From Beta vulgaris subsp. vulgaris (Eukaryota > Streptophyta > Magnoliopsida > Caryophyllales > Amaranthaceae): a stretch of 64,000 bases of DNA. How positions within the stretch are numbered: position 1 is the first letter of the stretch; every line of letters starts with the position of its first letter. Made by a program: the position numbers and the translations under genes. Location of the stretch: assembly GCF_026745355.1 (NCBI RefSeq), contig NC_079204.1, positions 2,611,501 through 2,675,500 of the forward strand, given 5' to 3'. Shown one piece after another: positions 45,601 through 57,650 of the stretch. The notes under the pieces were generated by a model. It saw only the letters and a program-made list of their open reading frames with translations, was not told the DNA's origin and ran no database searches.

Positions 45601-48305
45601 TCTAAGGAAGAGAATAGCGTCATAAGTGAAACAGAACTTGCTGAAGAATTCTTTGACATTTTGTTGAGCAAGTCACTTCTACAAGTATCCAAGTATGATG
45701 AGGATGGGAATGTCATGGACTGCACAATGCATGGCTTGGCTTACGATTTGGCAATGGATTTTTCTAGACATGATGTGTTAATTATTGATGGCCAAACAAA
45801 TCACCAAAGCAATCTTTCTGATGTCCGGCATTTAGTAATCTCATCGGGGAACATCGAAGAAGCACCACAAGTGAAAATTGCTCCTATTGAACAACTACGT
45901 ACAATAAACTCAATAGTTGCTGCAGTGCCGGAGAGTTTGTTGAGTCAAGCTAAATCTCTGTACGTATTAAAATTAGATAATATTGATCTGAAAGAGGTGC
46001 CAAAGAATCTTGGCAAGCTGAAATTTTTACGCTATCTCGACCTGTCAAATAATCCCATCAAATATTTGCCAGAGTCAATCACACATCTCTACCTTTTGCA
46101 AACCTTACTGCTTATAAATTGTAAGGACCTCTTGAAGCTTCCCGAGGGGCTGGCTAATTTGATCAACTTGTCAAATCTTGAAGTTCCACCGCAATTTCCT
46201 AAGCAGATGGTACCTACTACTGCTCTCAGAATACAACCCCACATTAGATTGGATGAAGAGGGGGGATCCGTGAAGATTTCTGAATTGGGCAACCTCAATG
46301 ATATTGCTGGTCCTCTGTGTATTAGTGGGCTTGAATATGTAAAGGACAAAGAAGCTGCTCAAAAAGCAAGGATTGGGAGGAAACATGGGCTTTCAGCTTT
46401 GGAACTATGTTGGAATAGAGAAATACTAGAGGCAAGTGAGTGTCAAGATGAAGATGTTCTAGATGGTCTTCAACCTCACCCAAATATCCGAAGGCTTAGG
46501 CTGATCAACTATGAAGGCCAAAAATTTCCAATGTGGGTGATGAGGATGAAGGGTGAAGTAAATGAGAGACGACTGTACAGACTACAAAAGATAGAATTAG
46601 TCGATTGCAAAAGATGCCAGCAAATTCCAACAATGGGGCAATTACCGTGTCTTCAGGAACTGATTATTGCTGGTATGGACAACATCGAAAATATAGGTCA
46701 AGAATTATACAAACATCTTGATGAAAGTGAAAAAAAGGATATTTTAGAAGTATTCTTTCCTGCGCTGACAAGGCTAGAACTGCGAAATTTTAGTAAATTG
46801 AAAGAATGGCTGCCTGCTCCGAGAAGTGAGACAGAAGATGATGGTGATTGTCAAGCATTTCCTAGGCTTGAGATATTGCAAGTTGTCAACTGTCCCAATT
46901 TGAGTAGCATACCAACCAATTTTCCACGTATGAAAAGTTTGCTGATCCAAGGGATTAAAAGGTCGGGTAATTGGTTGGAGACTATCATTACTAGTAGTTG
47001 TGGTTGGAATAAGAGTAGTCTAACCTCGTCAGGGGAAAAAAACAGTACTCTGACCTCTATTGTCTTGTGTATGGTGTCAGAACTAAAGCGTCTTCCTAAC
47101 GAGTTGTTCCACTGTACATCTCTTGAAAAACTCAGCTTACAAAATTGTCAAAACTTCAATACATGGCCGGCTAATCCATGGAAACTTATTTCCCTCAAGG
47201 AACTATGCATAGATGACTGCCCTTGTCTTACTTCTTCTCCACATCTTGAAGGTCTGACTTCTCTCAACACATTAGTCATTAGAGGATGTCCGCGCCTGCC
47301 AGAAGCTCCAAGAAGTTTGGGTCAGTGCACATCTCTTATTAAATTGTCAATATCTAACTGCACTAATATTTCGACAGTTCCAGATTTTCAGCGACTTACC
47401 AGCCTTGAAGAACTAGATATAATAGACTGTGTGAAAATAAGAACCCTGCCTCCAGGGCTTCATATTCTTCCTAACCTACGAACCATGAGAGTCGGTAGAG
47501 TATGTGACAGGTTTGATAGGTTTCCACAATGCAATTCCCTTGAAAGATTGTGGTTGAAGGGCATGCCAGATATGAACTCTCTTCCTGAGACACTAAAACT
47601 CCTCATTCAACTGAAAGTATTGAGAATTAGGAGTTTTGGTAGCTTGGAAGTAGTTCCTGATTGGATATGTGAGCTCAAGAACCTGCAGATCTTGATATTT
47701 GAAGAATGTGGCATGTTGAAACAGTTTCCTTCACAAAGAAAAATGTTGCAGCTAAAGAAGTTACGCTGCTTGCGTATTGAGAAGTGTGCTATTTATGAGC
47801 AAACGTTACTTGAGAATGGCATTGAGAGGAAAAAAGTTGGTCATGTGCCGCATATAAAAATCAAAGGCATCTGGTTCCAGGGATATAGAAGCTCATCATT
47901 GCAGGTATACATATATATGTGTTTGTGTGTGTGTATGTGTACGTTTGCGTGTTTGTGTGTATGCTTCACATACTCTGTGCACTTTTCTTAAAATTAGTGC
48001 TGTTTATCCAACTTAGCTCTTTGTTTTTGTTTTTGGGTGACTTGGAAGACAATATGCTACAGTAGGTGATTACATTTTATAATGTGTTTTCTGATGGTTG
48101 CTAAAAAATTTTGTAGGAAATGGCTGCTAAAAAATTAGATGATGAAGTGATGGACGACGAATATCTTGATGCTTATGGTTATGAGGGGGATATTCCCCAC
48201 GCAGAAGATGATGGCAGTCGACGAAGAATTCTCTTATCCTTCCTGGTTTTCTATGTGCTGAGCATGGTAATAATTAGTTTGTATTGGACTATCCTCTACA
48301 AGTAA
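42628..48305 (+). CDS. CC-NB-LRR immune receptor (NLR-1) with predicted C-terminal membrane helix
   Basis: Three exons, 42628-43210, 44921-47904 and 48117-48305, continuous phase, 1251 residues. The N-terminal region (1-~130) looks like a diverged Rx-type coiled coil with a degenerate EDVID-like site (VENTIDKYDTE). NB-ARC: P-loop GVAGIGKTT at 192-200, split by intron 1; kinase-2 LIVLDD (D271, D272); RNBS-B ISILVTTRR; GLPL replaced by GVPRLI; RNBS-D RRCFAYCSIFPKD; MHD replaced by MHG (464-466). LRRs span about 500-1170 (LRYLDLSNNPIKYLPESI and others). Exon 3 adds 62 residues: an acidic segment, then RRR and a hydrophobic helix at about 1227-1248 (ILLSFLVFYVLSMVIISLYW). Such receptors detect pathogen effectors and trigger defence. 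A C-terminal anchor is unusual. Intron 1 (1.7 kb) contains a MITE. No broken frame was seen. Confidence 0.9.
43286..43533. mobile_element. Diverged Stowaway-like MITE in NLR-1 intron 1
   Basis: Starts CTTCCTCCGTTCCGATATAC after TA (43284-43285) and ends TTGGAATTGAGGAAG before TA (43534-43535). The termini are imperfect. Confidence 0.6.
47917..47965 (+). repeat. GT-rich microsatellite at the start of NLR-1 intron 2
   Basis: Imperfect GTGTGT run (GTTTGTGTGTGTGTATGTGT and on) just after the donor at 47905. Confidence 0.7.
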
Positions 48306-48424
48306 GGTTAAATGGCTTTTAAACTGTGTTATACCCAATTTGGAAGGTGCACTCTAGTCTCTAGTGCACGATGTTCATTGTGTATATGGTCAAATTTGAC
48401 AGCTCCCTTAACATAAGATATATA

Positions 48425-48666
48425 CTCCCTCTGTATTTTTATAACTTACCGACTTTGATCGTGTGCGTTTGTTATTTGCTAATATACTTCTTTGATCTTA
48501 ATTATACTACTATAAGTTAATAAAGTACTCATTGAAAACAATCAAACAAGACTCATTGCAACTATATATATATTTTCTTATATATTGAAAAAAATATAGA
48601 AAATTATCTCTAGTTATATATAGTGTCAACATTTCAAGTGGGTAAGTTATAAAAATACAGAGGGAG
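48425..48666. mobile_element. Stowaway-type MITE (242 bp)
   Basis: Perfect inverted termini CTCCCTCTGTATTTTTATAA and TTATAAAAATACAGAGGGAG, flanked by TA (48423-48424, 48667-48668). Confidence 0.9.
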
Positions 48667-49918
48667 TATTAAATAAGGAATTTGTGTTTTTTTGGTTTTA
48701 TGTTTTGGTTTCGTTATGTTTCCTTAATGTTGCTAGGTTTTTTTTTTTAATGTAAAACATGCACATGTTGTCTAATTATGAATCATATGTATGCTGTTTA
48801 AGTGTTTGTTCTTTTCATTACAACCTGTGTTCTTTTATGGATAAATTATAGAATATTGTGCCTTTTTTTTTTGAAAAACGTGAGCAGCTAATATCGCCTA
48901 GTTTCTCTAAGTGTCGTCCCAAGTAGGGCGAAATCTCCCGTCCACTCACTGGCCACGCCTCACACTCCATCTCTCTGGAGACTCTAATACTTTCTAGTTG
49001 TGTCATCATAGTTTCACTTTCTAGTTGAGCCGAGCTCGTTTCGAATTTCTTTGATTCGGTTCTCTCGAGCTTGAGTTGAACCAACATTTTGGTGTTGAGC
49101 CAAACCTTGCCAATTTTCAAGCCGAGTTGAGCATATGCTCGGTCTTGTTTCGTTTCATTAACAGATCTAGGTGGGTTATGATGGAAAATGTTAGAAAATA
49201 GGATCTCGCATGTTAGAAAAAGACCGTATTTAACAAGCGGGGTAAAAAGAGCAAAGCTATTTATGTTGGCTGTCGATGAAGTTGAGCTCTCTAATTGATT
49301 CCAATCAGACTGTAGTTATGGTTTAAACTACGTATCCTGCATTGTACTTTTTGTAATAACTATCTTTCTTAATTTTATGTATTGATCTAACTACCTTTCT
49401 TGCTCCGAAATTATTGGTTTTGCTACCTCTAATCGGATTCCGTTCGCTTTTCCGTTAAGTGATGCCTACTATTATTTTCCCTTAATTTTCTTACATTTAA
49501 CGCTCGATTTTTTTGCATAATTATCCTTTTCATCCAAATTTCAGCACAAGTTATCAATCAGATTAAATAGTCCATAGTAATTTCAATGAAGGTAAATAGA
49601 ACAAATCCTAAGATAACATCAGACTAAGTTGATGCAATACAAGTATACAACCATTATCCATTGTCATAAGATATAATCATTAAACATGATAAAAACCTCA
49701 CAAGGATCGTGGCTGGGAAGACATACATGGCCCTCATGGGTGAGCCATTGCATCCTCTACAAAAATTTGCCTTCATTTTTTTCACAAACTCCTCTTACTT
49801 TTACACCTCAAAGACAAACAATATTGCAATTAAATGCAAAGGCAAAATTCTAAAAGTAGAGTTGTTAACATGTCTAGATTCACCAATGTCCACTAGAATA
49901 AACCACCATTGTGTTGTG

Positions 49919-50099
49919 CAGTGTTACTCCGACACCTTCATTTACCTCAAAAACGGGGTGTCGTGTCGTGTCGGACACGACACTGTACTTGGATACTTCA
50001 TTTTAAACTAAAAACTTGACTTTTTTCTACAAAATAATCGAGTCTTGACACTTGGACACCCGTGTCTGAGTAGACACTCAATCCGTGTCTGAGTAACAT
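49919..50099. repeat. Short inverted-terminal-repeat element
   Basis: Begins GTGTTACTCCGACACC and ends CGTGTCTGAGTAACAT, imperfect inverted termini. The interior has GTGTCGTGTCGTGTCGG-type repeats. No target-site duplication seen. Confidence 0.45.
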
Positions 50100-50175
50100 A
50101 GGTGCTGTGAGCTTGTGATGTCTAAATGTCCACCTTTCATCCAATGAGACAATAATTTTTTCTCTTGAGATTGAA

Positions 50176-53100
50176 TCAAGAAAGGATATTAGTGCAGTAT
50201 TGGGTAGCGAAATCATCGTCGTCATCATCTACAACTGAAACGAACGGGCAGGTACAATACTTGTCGAATCCTCTGACACAAGGATGACAAACAACCTCAA
50301 CTGAAGTAGGCAATCCATCAGGAATCATCAGATTTTCATCGCAGTACTCTATCTGCAAACGGTGAAGTTTAGGCATAGTTCCTGCTCCTACCCTCCACTC
50401 CTTTAAGGTTTTCATGTTGCTGAGCTTCAGGTGAACAAGCTGCAAGAAACTTGCATTTGAGAAATCCATACAGTTTTCAGGAAATGATACATTGTGCAGA
50501 GAAAGAGTTGTCAGGTTACGGAGCTGCTCCATGTTTTTCACAGGATCAGCACACATGAATTTGCAGTTTTTGATTTTTAATATCATCAACTTTTCTGGAA
50601 ACATGACGTTGTCCTTGTCTAGCCTCAGTTCTGTCAGGGGGGATTCCGTCCCTGCCATTTCTAGAGTATGAAGGCAACTGCAGCTTTGCAAAATCGTGGG
50701 GTCTTCGTTTAGTACAGAAGCATGAATCTTGAGGGAAAAACGCATATGGTTATGGTTCTTAATGCTTTGGCATTCTAAAATGATCTTCAGAGTTTCAGCC
50801 TTGGAAATCTCGTTCTTGATGGAGAGTTTTCTCAAGTTTTCCAATTTGCGCAGGTCAGTTACTCGATATCTTCTTGTGTCGAAGTTCTTGAGGATCTCCA
50901 AGTTGCTTAAACCTTTGATCCTCAACTTTTGAAACCTCTTAGCCAAGAAATTCGATATTCTCATAACGCGGTTGTTGGTATGTGATCGGAAATACAAATG
51001 CTTTACTCTTTTCTTCCTCCACGAGACATTTGGGATTCTCGTGAGAGTAAAGTTATCGGGATGTGAAGGGAGATACAAATGCTTTAGTCTCTTCATCCTC
51101 CACAAGACATTCGGTATCTTCATAACACGGTTGTATGGAAGACGTGACACACGTAGATCAAGAGTTTGAAGACACCTTAGCTTGCCTATGGATGATGGCA
51201 ACATGCTTACTTGAGTTCCCATAATGCTCAAATATCTCAAGTGAATTAATGTGCCAATCTCTTTAGGAACCTCTTCAATTCCAGTATGTTCAAGATCCAA
51301 TACGCGAAGCAACTTGAACTCATTTAGAATTGCCCTTAACCAACCTTGATCACCCTCGTTAACAGGACCAATGCTAAAGAACATCAAGGATCTAAGGTGC
51401 GAAGCCTTGTTAAACTGCTGACAAGGAAAAATACTTTGCAGACTCTGACCAAAATGAATGGCTAAACGATGCAGTTTTCCGAATCTTATTCCTGCAGAAC
51501 TGTTGTAGTTGTAGCCCTCGCTTGTGTTCCCTTGACGAACAATAGAGAGAAAACTCTCCTCTTTCGCCTTAGAAGTACACATCTCCCACATTAAGTCATG
51601 TAGGCGACATGTTTTTATCTTCCCGGCTGGACCTCTTTTACCAACTTGCACAATACATCTTTGCACCAACTCCTGCAAGTAACTGTTCGCGATGTTTTCC
51701 AAATCTGCAGGCTTATCATCTCTTGGTGCAACAATACCTTCAGCAATCCACATTCGGTACAATTTTTTAGTAGGTATTTCATAATCTTCTGGGAAATTCC
51801 CTAGATGAAGGAAGCAAGGTCTTAAGTGGAAGGGTAAATCTGTGTAGCTCAACTCCAAGACACCAGTTACTCCATTTTCTTCATCATTGCTGTTTTGGAA
51901 AAATGTCACAACATTATTGTGAACATTTTTCCATTCCTCTAGTCTTCTTTTAGGTGCAAGAATTCCTCCCAGCACAACTATTGCCAAAGGCAGGCCTTTG
52001 CATTGAGCAACCATTTGTTTTCGCAACTGCGTTCTAGGATCTGCAAAGGAAGATATAACAAGAACAAATTACGCATTGTATACTAAAATTTAAGAAGTTG
52101 CTAACCAAGGATGTTTTAGTCTAATGGTTAAGATTGAGGTGCTGTGAACAATAGGTTACAGGTTCAAATCCCCCTCCCCTTCTTTGTACTTTGTACAACG
52201 AAGTGGTGTTTTAGTGAGACCAGTTATTTTATTTGCAATTTTAGATTTGCTTAAATGTTTGGCAATTGGTTGTTAGTTGTCACCCGTTTTATTTGGTTGG
52301 TTTGACCAACTATTTATATTGCTTGTTTGACTATTGACGGTTTATATATTTATTGGTAAAATCAGTAGTAATTATAGATGTTTGATGCAAAATGAAATCA
52401 ATAGCCAAAGGCCAATATAAAAGAAGTATAGTAAAACCAGTCTTTAACTTTTGGATGAAAATCTTTTCAATCACTCAAAAAGCTATCTGACTCGAGCTAA
52501 TTCTATTCTTAATACTTTCAACTATATTCGTTTTTGAAATGTCTCACAATCCTAACGACATTTATCTTTTGAGTAAGTTAGCATACAAAGAAATGTCTTT
52601 ATGATTAATCAGAAGAGTCATGTTTCACTCTATATCATTCTCCTCAATTTATGTGCAATCTCATATATTGTAGAAAAGGGGTAGTACTTATTTGTGGCTT
52701 GACCACATATATAGAGCAAAAGCTCTCAAAAAATCCATTATTGGCTATTTGAAACAAATAACTAGTTTTACCGAATACTAATGGTCTTCTAATGAGCGGA
52801 CATTGTGGACACTGTGACTATTAACAACTGCTCCAATGACTCAAGATTACCAAGAATTATCGCATTTAGAGACTAAGGGTGAGCGGGATTGAGTACTCAA
52901 TCAAAATTTTCAGAATTAGTCTTGCATTCTATTATTAGTCTAACCGTATCTGAGAATGAGGAATCGAACCCGCAAAAAACCGATCTCGAGTACCCAATCA
53001 ACTTATAATTTTTTTTTTGGATATTACTTTTATCTAAGGCAAAGTGGGAAAATTAACTTAGTACTTAACCTTAATTTTTTTTTTAAGGTGAGAGTAGGCA

Positions 53101-56100
53101 CCCTAAATTCGCAAAGTCTAGATTGTGCACACGCTTGTTCCGTTATGCATATAGCATGGTGCACACATGTACATGGCTAACAAGCCAAATATATCAGGAT
53201 AACAAGCTAAATAAACACATATACATGACTAACAAGCTAGATAAACATATGTATGTCTCTATAGGTATATGTTCATTAACGTTGGTTTTTGCGTTTATAA
53301 TCTAGTCCATCATGTTCATAGTGCGTATGATTTTCATCCCGGACGTTTGTATCTTTAGGCTAAATTGGTATCCTTTCAAAACACACGTCATTTGTATTTT
53401 ATTCCCCCCCCCCCCCCTCTCCCACAGGCGACAGTCCCACCCTGCGACTGGATTCTCTTTGTCTCTCACCATTAAAGGTCGAAAATCATGGTTACACCAG
53501 AAAAACAAAGATTGAAAATCATATCATTGTTTTATCACTCTTTCTCTATGTACCAGAGTTCTTCCAAGGTATTAATTTCGCAACTTTCTCTTTATTGTTT
53601 GATTTAGGTTTTTGAGTTTATTGTTCACTAATTTGTGGCGGTGTTTGTTGCAAAAATAATTTGGTAGGTAAAGGGGGTGGAAGTTGAGTGATTAATGGAG
53701 GAAAGTAATTGCAAATGAATCTAATTTGGACTTAAGATGGATGAAAAAGCACTTAAGCTTGGAAATGATGAAATATTAGGATAATGTATGAAAATGAACT
53801 GGTTATCTATAAAGGGGAAAAAAAAGTTGTTATCTAGCGGAACATCCATGGTACATCCAAGCCTATTTTTTTTGCTCGTTTGGAGAGCTGGTAATGAGCA
53901 AATCATCATATTAAGCTCTTAAATTGAGCAAATCTTCATATTAAGCTCTTAAATTGAGCAAATGATTTACACATTAAAGCTGCCAAAATGAGCAAAAAAA
54001 AAAGCCATGGGTGCACCATTTTCATGTTACACCCGGGTGTATAATAAAAATTGCCGAGGAGTAAATAATAATGATTTCAGTTGAGGATGTAGGATAACTT
54101 TTCTTTTAATAGGTAAGGAGATATGCCCTATTGGATTGGAACTTCACATAGGACCTAGCTAAACAGGCAAGACCCTTTGAAAGTGGGGAAAGGTAGGGAA
54201 TCACACCCGTAAAGTGCCTTTAGTGGGGTATGATCCTACAACCTACAAACCTTACCACTAGACAAAGTACTACTTGATGAGAATATAGATAACTAGTTAC
54301 AAAAAGAGAGGAACTTTTATCAAATATATACACTATTTGCGACTTGTGAAATTAACTTCTCCAAGATTACATTAATTGTCATTGATATATTCACTATCTT
54401 CATATACCAGATACTACCTCCGTTTCATATTAATAGTTACACTTACACTTTTCACGCATGCCGATCCACTACTTTGAGCCTTTATATCTCTAACTTTGTA
54501 TTTGTAAAAAATATAAAAAGTCGATATTCTAAAACTACATATCAAGACGAATCAAACAAGACCCCACATGACTATATTTTCTCTTAACCATAACTCACAA
54601 ATGATAGTCAAAGGAAAATATGTGAATAGTGTCAAAAGTGAAAGTGTAACTATTAATATGAAACGGAGGTAGTATTAATTAAGCAAAGCTCTATTAGGTA
54701 GATGTAGCACATTTATTGTAATCTAGGACACATAACTTACTGGTGGTTGGTTCATCATCATCATAGAGTTGAAGGTCAGCTGGATGCCTTTTTTTATGGG
54801 TCTCTTTTGGTTGTGGGGACAAGTTGTGGAGCTTCTGTCCATTGAGATCCACATAATGGACAATATAGAAGAATATTGTTGGATTTTTTTGCTATATTTC
54901 TACCTTGGTGTATTGTTGCGATTTCTATAGTTTTTCTTTAATAATCTATGGCATTAGTTTTTAAGCTTGCATTTGATTGACAACGTATCTTTCTCCGTAT
55001 TCTTTAAGACAGTAGCTTGCAGTGGTGCAGGATCAAGCCTTAAAAAATTTATATGTTAATTTCAATACCTTCAAAAATTCAGGATGAAGCTGGTAGGTTT
55101 CACTTGTCATTCTTAATTCCTCCTCATGTCAACATAACAAATGTAAGCAAACTTCAACTAAAATATACTCCCTCCGTCTTTTATTAGCTTACCCCTTTTG
55201 ACTTTTGATACTATTCACATACATGACTTTGACTATCTTTTGTAATTTGTATTTAAGGAAAAATATAGTCATGTGAGATCTTGTTGGATTTGTCTCAATG
55301 TGTATTATCCAAATATCAACTTTTTGTAATTTTTGTTTATCGAAAATTAGAGATATTAAGGTTCAACTTAGTATCTCGGCAAATGTGCCCCAAAGAAAGG
55401 GGTAAACTAATAGAGGACGGAGGGAGTAATCAACAATTGAGCTGCTATAAGAGACATCTACCATGTTTTAAGCAAGAATCTATATACTTTAACTATATAT
55501 GATCTTTTTAAATTACTAGATTATTATTACCGTGAAATGAAATACTGATAGCATTATAAGTAATATCTCGAATTTGTTGTACTAGTACCAGTAGCTTGTA
55601 CCTTTCTGTAATAGACTGAACTAGACGGAGGGGTACTATAGGGAATACCAATATAAATCTGTTAGGATCTTGGGGAGTAAGTTGAGTACTTAAAGTAGAG
55701 GGGAAAGGAAGGATAAATATATCATATGAAGTCATCACTGATCATGTAAAGGTATTTTGGAAATATAATATGTTTCACTCTAAAGAAGGAATGTCCTGGA
55801 AATATGATGTGTTTCACTCTTCCTTGATGCTAACCTATGAATTATCATGAAGGGGGTATAATGGTTCAGCTTCCTTACTTGTAAACTTGAATTAGATTGC
55901 TTTCAACACTGATGAGTGATGAGTGATGACTGTTGACTGATGATAATTGTGGTAACTTGGATCAACTTCGTCATGACTTACATTATGAGGACGTAAGTTT
56001 TATTTTATTCATGACTCAATTAAACTAAATTTACTTTAGTTAGTTATGACCTACAATTCATGATTAGATACGATTTTTGCTAAATAGAACTTAATTTGTT

Positions 56101-57166
56101 GTAGTGATAAGAGGGTACCTCCAGTTTTGATATCCTGGCCAAAGAATGCTTTCCTGTCGAACAACTTCAAGCTTTCCTCCTCGTTTAGACGCTTTAATTG
56201 ATGAAGAAATCCTTGAGGATCAACATGTGATACCAAGCTGTTATTACGTGTAGTAATTAACAATTTACTGCGAGAGTTTGCTTTAACTGGGAATGCACTT
56301 TTCAGAGAATCCCAATCACTGAATTTCCATATATCATCAAGAACCACCAGATACTTCTTTTGTTGTAACTCTCTGTATAGCATTCCTTCTAGCTGTTTTC
56401 CAGCGTCCCGAACCTCATTCCTCTTCTTCTGATCATCAGCAAAAAATCTGAGTAAAATCGCTTCTATAACATCCTTTGGTTGGAATTTTTGAGACACATA
56501 AATCCAAGCACACTTCTCAAACTGACCCCCTTTTACTGAATGATATAGTTTCCTAGCCAGAGTGGTTTTACCAGACCCTGCCATACCACTTATGGCAATC
56601 ACTTTTTTCTCTTTGTTCATCAGCTGACCAACTAAAGTTTCCGTGTCATTTTCCAACCCAACTATGTCATCCACCGGAAGATGGGAATGAGTGCGTCTTA
56701 GCTCTGCCTTATTAGAGTGTAATCGTTTCCATGAGCTTTCGCCATAACTTTCTGGCTTTACTCCATAAGTAATCATTCTGGCTGATAACTTTGAGATCTT
56801 ACTAGTTAATACATCAATTTCCAAGCCAACTTGATGAGTTGACATAACATCTCCAAGAGCACAAGTAGCCCATTTAAGCGCATTCCAGATTCCGTCATTT
56901 TTTCTGGGATGTGAAACCTTGAGAAGGTATTTTTCAAGAATGTCTTCAGCTTCATATGAGAAATCATTGATCTCTGCAATCCATTTGTGAATCATTTCAT
57001 CATCATTCTTTTTCTCATCCGCGTTTCTCAGGAAACATTGAATCCATTCAAGCTCACTCTGAAGCCCCTCAACCTTATCTTTCACAGCATATAAGTACTT
57101 GGCTTCTTCCACCATCCATTTTCCAAGCTGTTGACCTGCTGATCTGAGCAAGGCTGTTGCCTCCAT
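50176..57166 (-). CDS. CC-NB-LRR immune receptor (NLR-2), RPP13/RPP8-like
   Basis: Two exons, 56119-57166 and 50176-52040, joined in phase across a 4.08-kb intron, 970 residues. Residues 1-~110 are the coiled coil with an EDVID-type motif (FSYEAEDILEKYL). NB-ARC: P-loop ISGMAGSGKTTLARKLY, RNBS-A FEKCAWIYVSQKF, kinase-2 KYLVVLDDIW, RNBS-B KLLITTRN, GLPL CKGLPLAIVVLGG at the start of exon 2, RNBS-D LRPCFLHLGNFPEDYEI, and an MHD variant RLHDLMWEM. About 15 LRRs follow, ending in a run of Asp (VVDDDDDDFA). All nucleotide-binding motifs are intact, so this is a plausible functional sensor of pathogen effectors. The ATG at 57166 was chosen over an upstream in-frame TTG. The class differs from NLR-1, so the pair is not a recent tandem duplicate. 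Confidence 0.93.
52104..52200 (+). mobile_element. tRNA-derived SINE fragment, family C, in NLR-2 intron
   Basis: AACCAAGGATGTTTTAGTCT..TGG, AGGTTACAGGTTCAAATCC and CCCCTCCCCTTCTTTGTACT closely match the element at 5736-5858. The terminal A-run is missing. Confidence 0.65.
53405..53420 (+). repeat. Poly(C) run in NLR-2 intron
   Basis: About 15-16 consecutive C residues in AT-rich DNA. The length could be unstable or mis-sequenced. Confidence 0.7.
53895..53954 (+). repeat. 30-bp tandem repeat in NLR-2 intron
   Basis: Two head-to-tail copies of TGAGCAAATC(A/T)TCATATTAAGCTCTTAAAT-like sequence, with a third partial copy after 53955. Confidence 0.75.
54106..54280 (-). mobile_element. tRNA-derived SINE, family D, in NLR-2 intron
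   Basis: On the minus strand: AAGTAGTACTTTGTCTAGTGG, B-box-like AGGATCATACCCCACTAAAG, then the family D body. Relative of the LINE-nested SINE at 8850-9037. Confidence 0.65.
54414..54672. mobile_element. Stowaway-type MITE (259 bp) in NLR-2 intron
   Basis: Long near-perfect inverted termini CTACCTCCGTTTCATATTAA and TTAATATGAAACGGAGGTAG, flanked by TA on both sides. Confidence 0.88.
55168..55426. mobile_element. Stowaway-type MITE (259 bp) in NLR-2 intron
   Basis: CTCCCTCCGTC...GACGGAGGGAG would be the canonical ends; here CTCCCTCCGTCTTTTATTAG pairs with CTAATAGAGGACGGAGGGAG, flanked by TA (55166-55167, 55427-55428). Confidence 0.88.
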
Positions 57167-57650
57167 ACTTCTGGGTGAAGTACCTAAGTGTGTGGTCAAA
57201 CTCTTGGATGAGAAATTTGTCTAGGTTGTCACTTGTGATGTTACCTTCTTGTAATAATGTTTACAGATCAGTGTAGTTATCAACTTATCATGCATTGACT
57301 AATACAATTATGTTTTCATTATTAAATTGCTAGTTAAGAGGAAAGTAGCAAGAACCATCTTTTATTTATATACTAAAGAGAGAGATTTGGTCAATCATCA
57401 ACGATCTCATATATCTTATACAACTCACCAATACATCCTTCCTGCCCAAAATTTCTGGTGATACAGTAATAAAAAATGACAGTACCAATAGAAGTCGTAT
57501 ATTTAGGGATATTTTAATCTATAAGTAGTTTGTGCACGATCTATACTCGGAGTAGTATATATGCATATACATATTCATGAAAAAGGTGCAGAGAAAGATA
57601 TTAGTTGATCTCGCATGAAGATATTATTTTTTATGTATAAATAAATAATA

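Larger units (their letters stand above)
48306..50175. other. Region between the two convergent NLR genes
   Basis: 3' UTRs plus repeats (MITE at 48425-48666, terminal-repeat element at 49919-50099). A minus-strand frame at 48818-49120 and a plus-strand frame at 49709-50011 have no family match and are not accepted. Confidence 0.4.

Noticed and set aside
48818..49120. 100-residue minus-strand frame
   Set aside because: Low-information Ser/Glu-rich sequence in the NLR interval with no splice or promoter support. Possibly an old repeat.
49709..50011. 100-residue plus-strand frame
   Set aside because: Runs into the inverted-repeat element at 49919-50099 and shows no protein family features.
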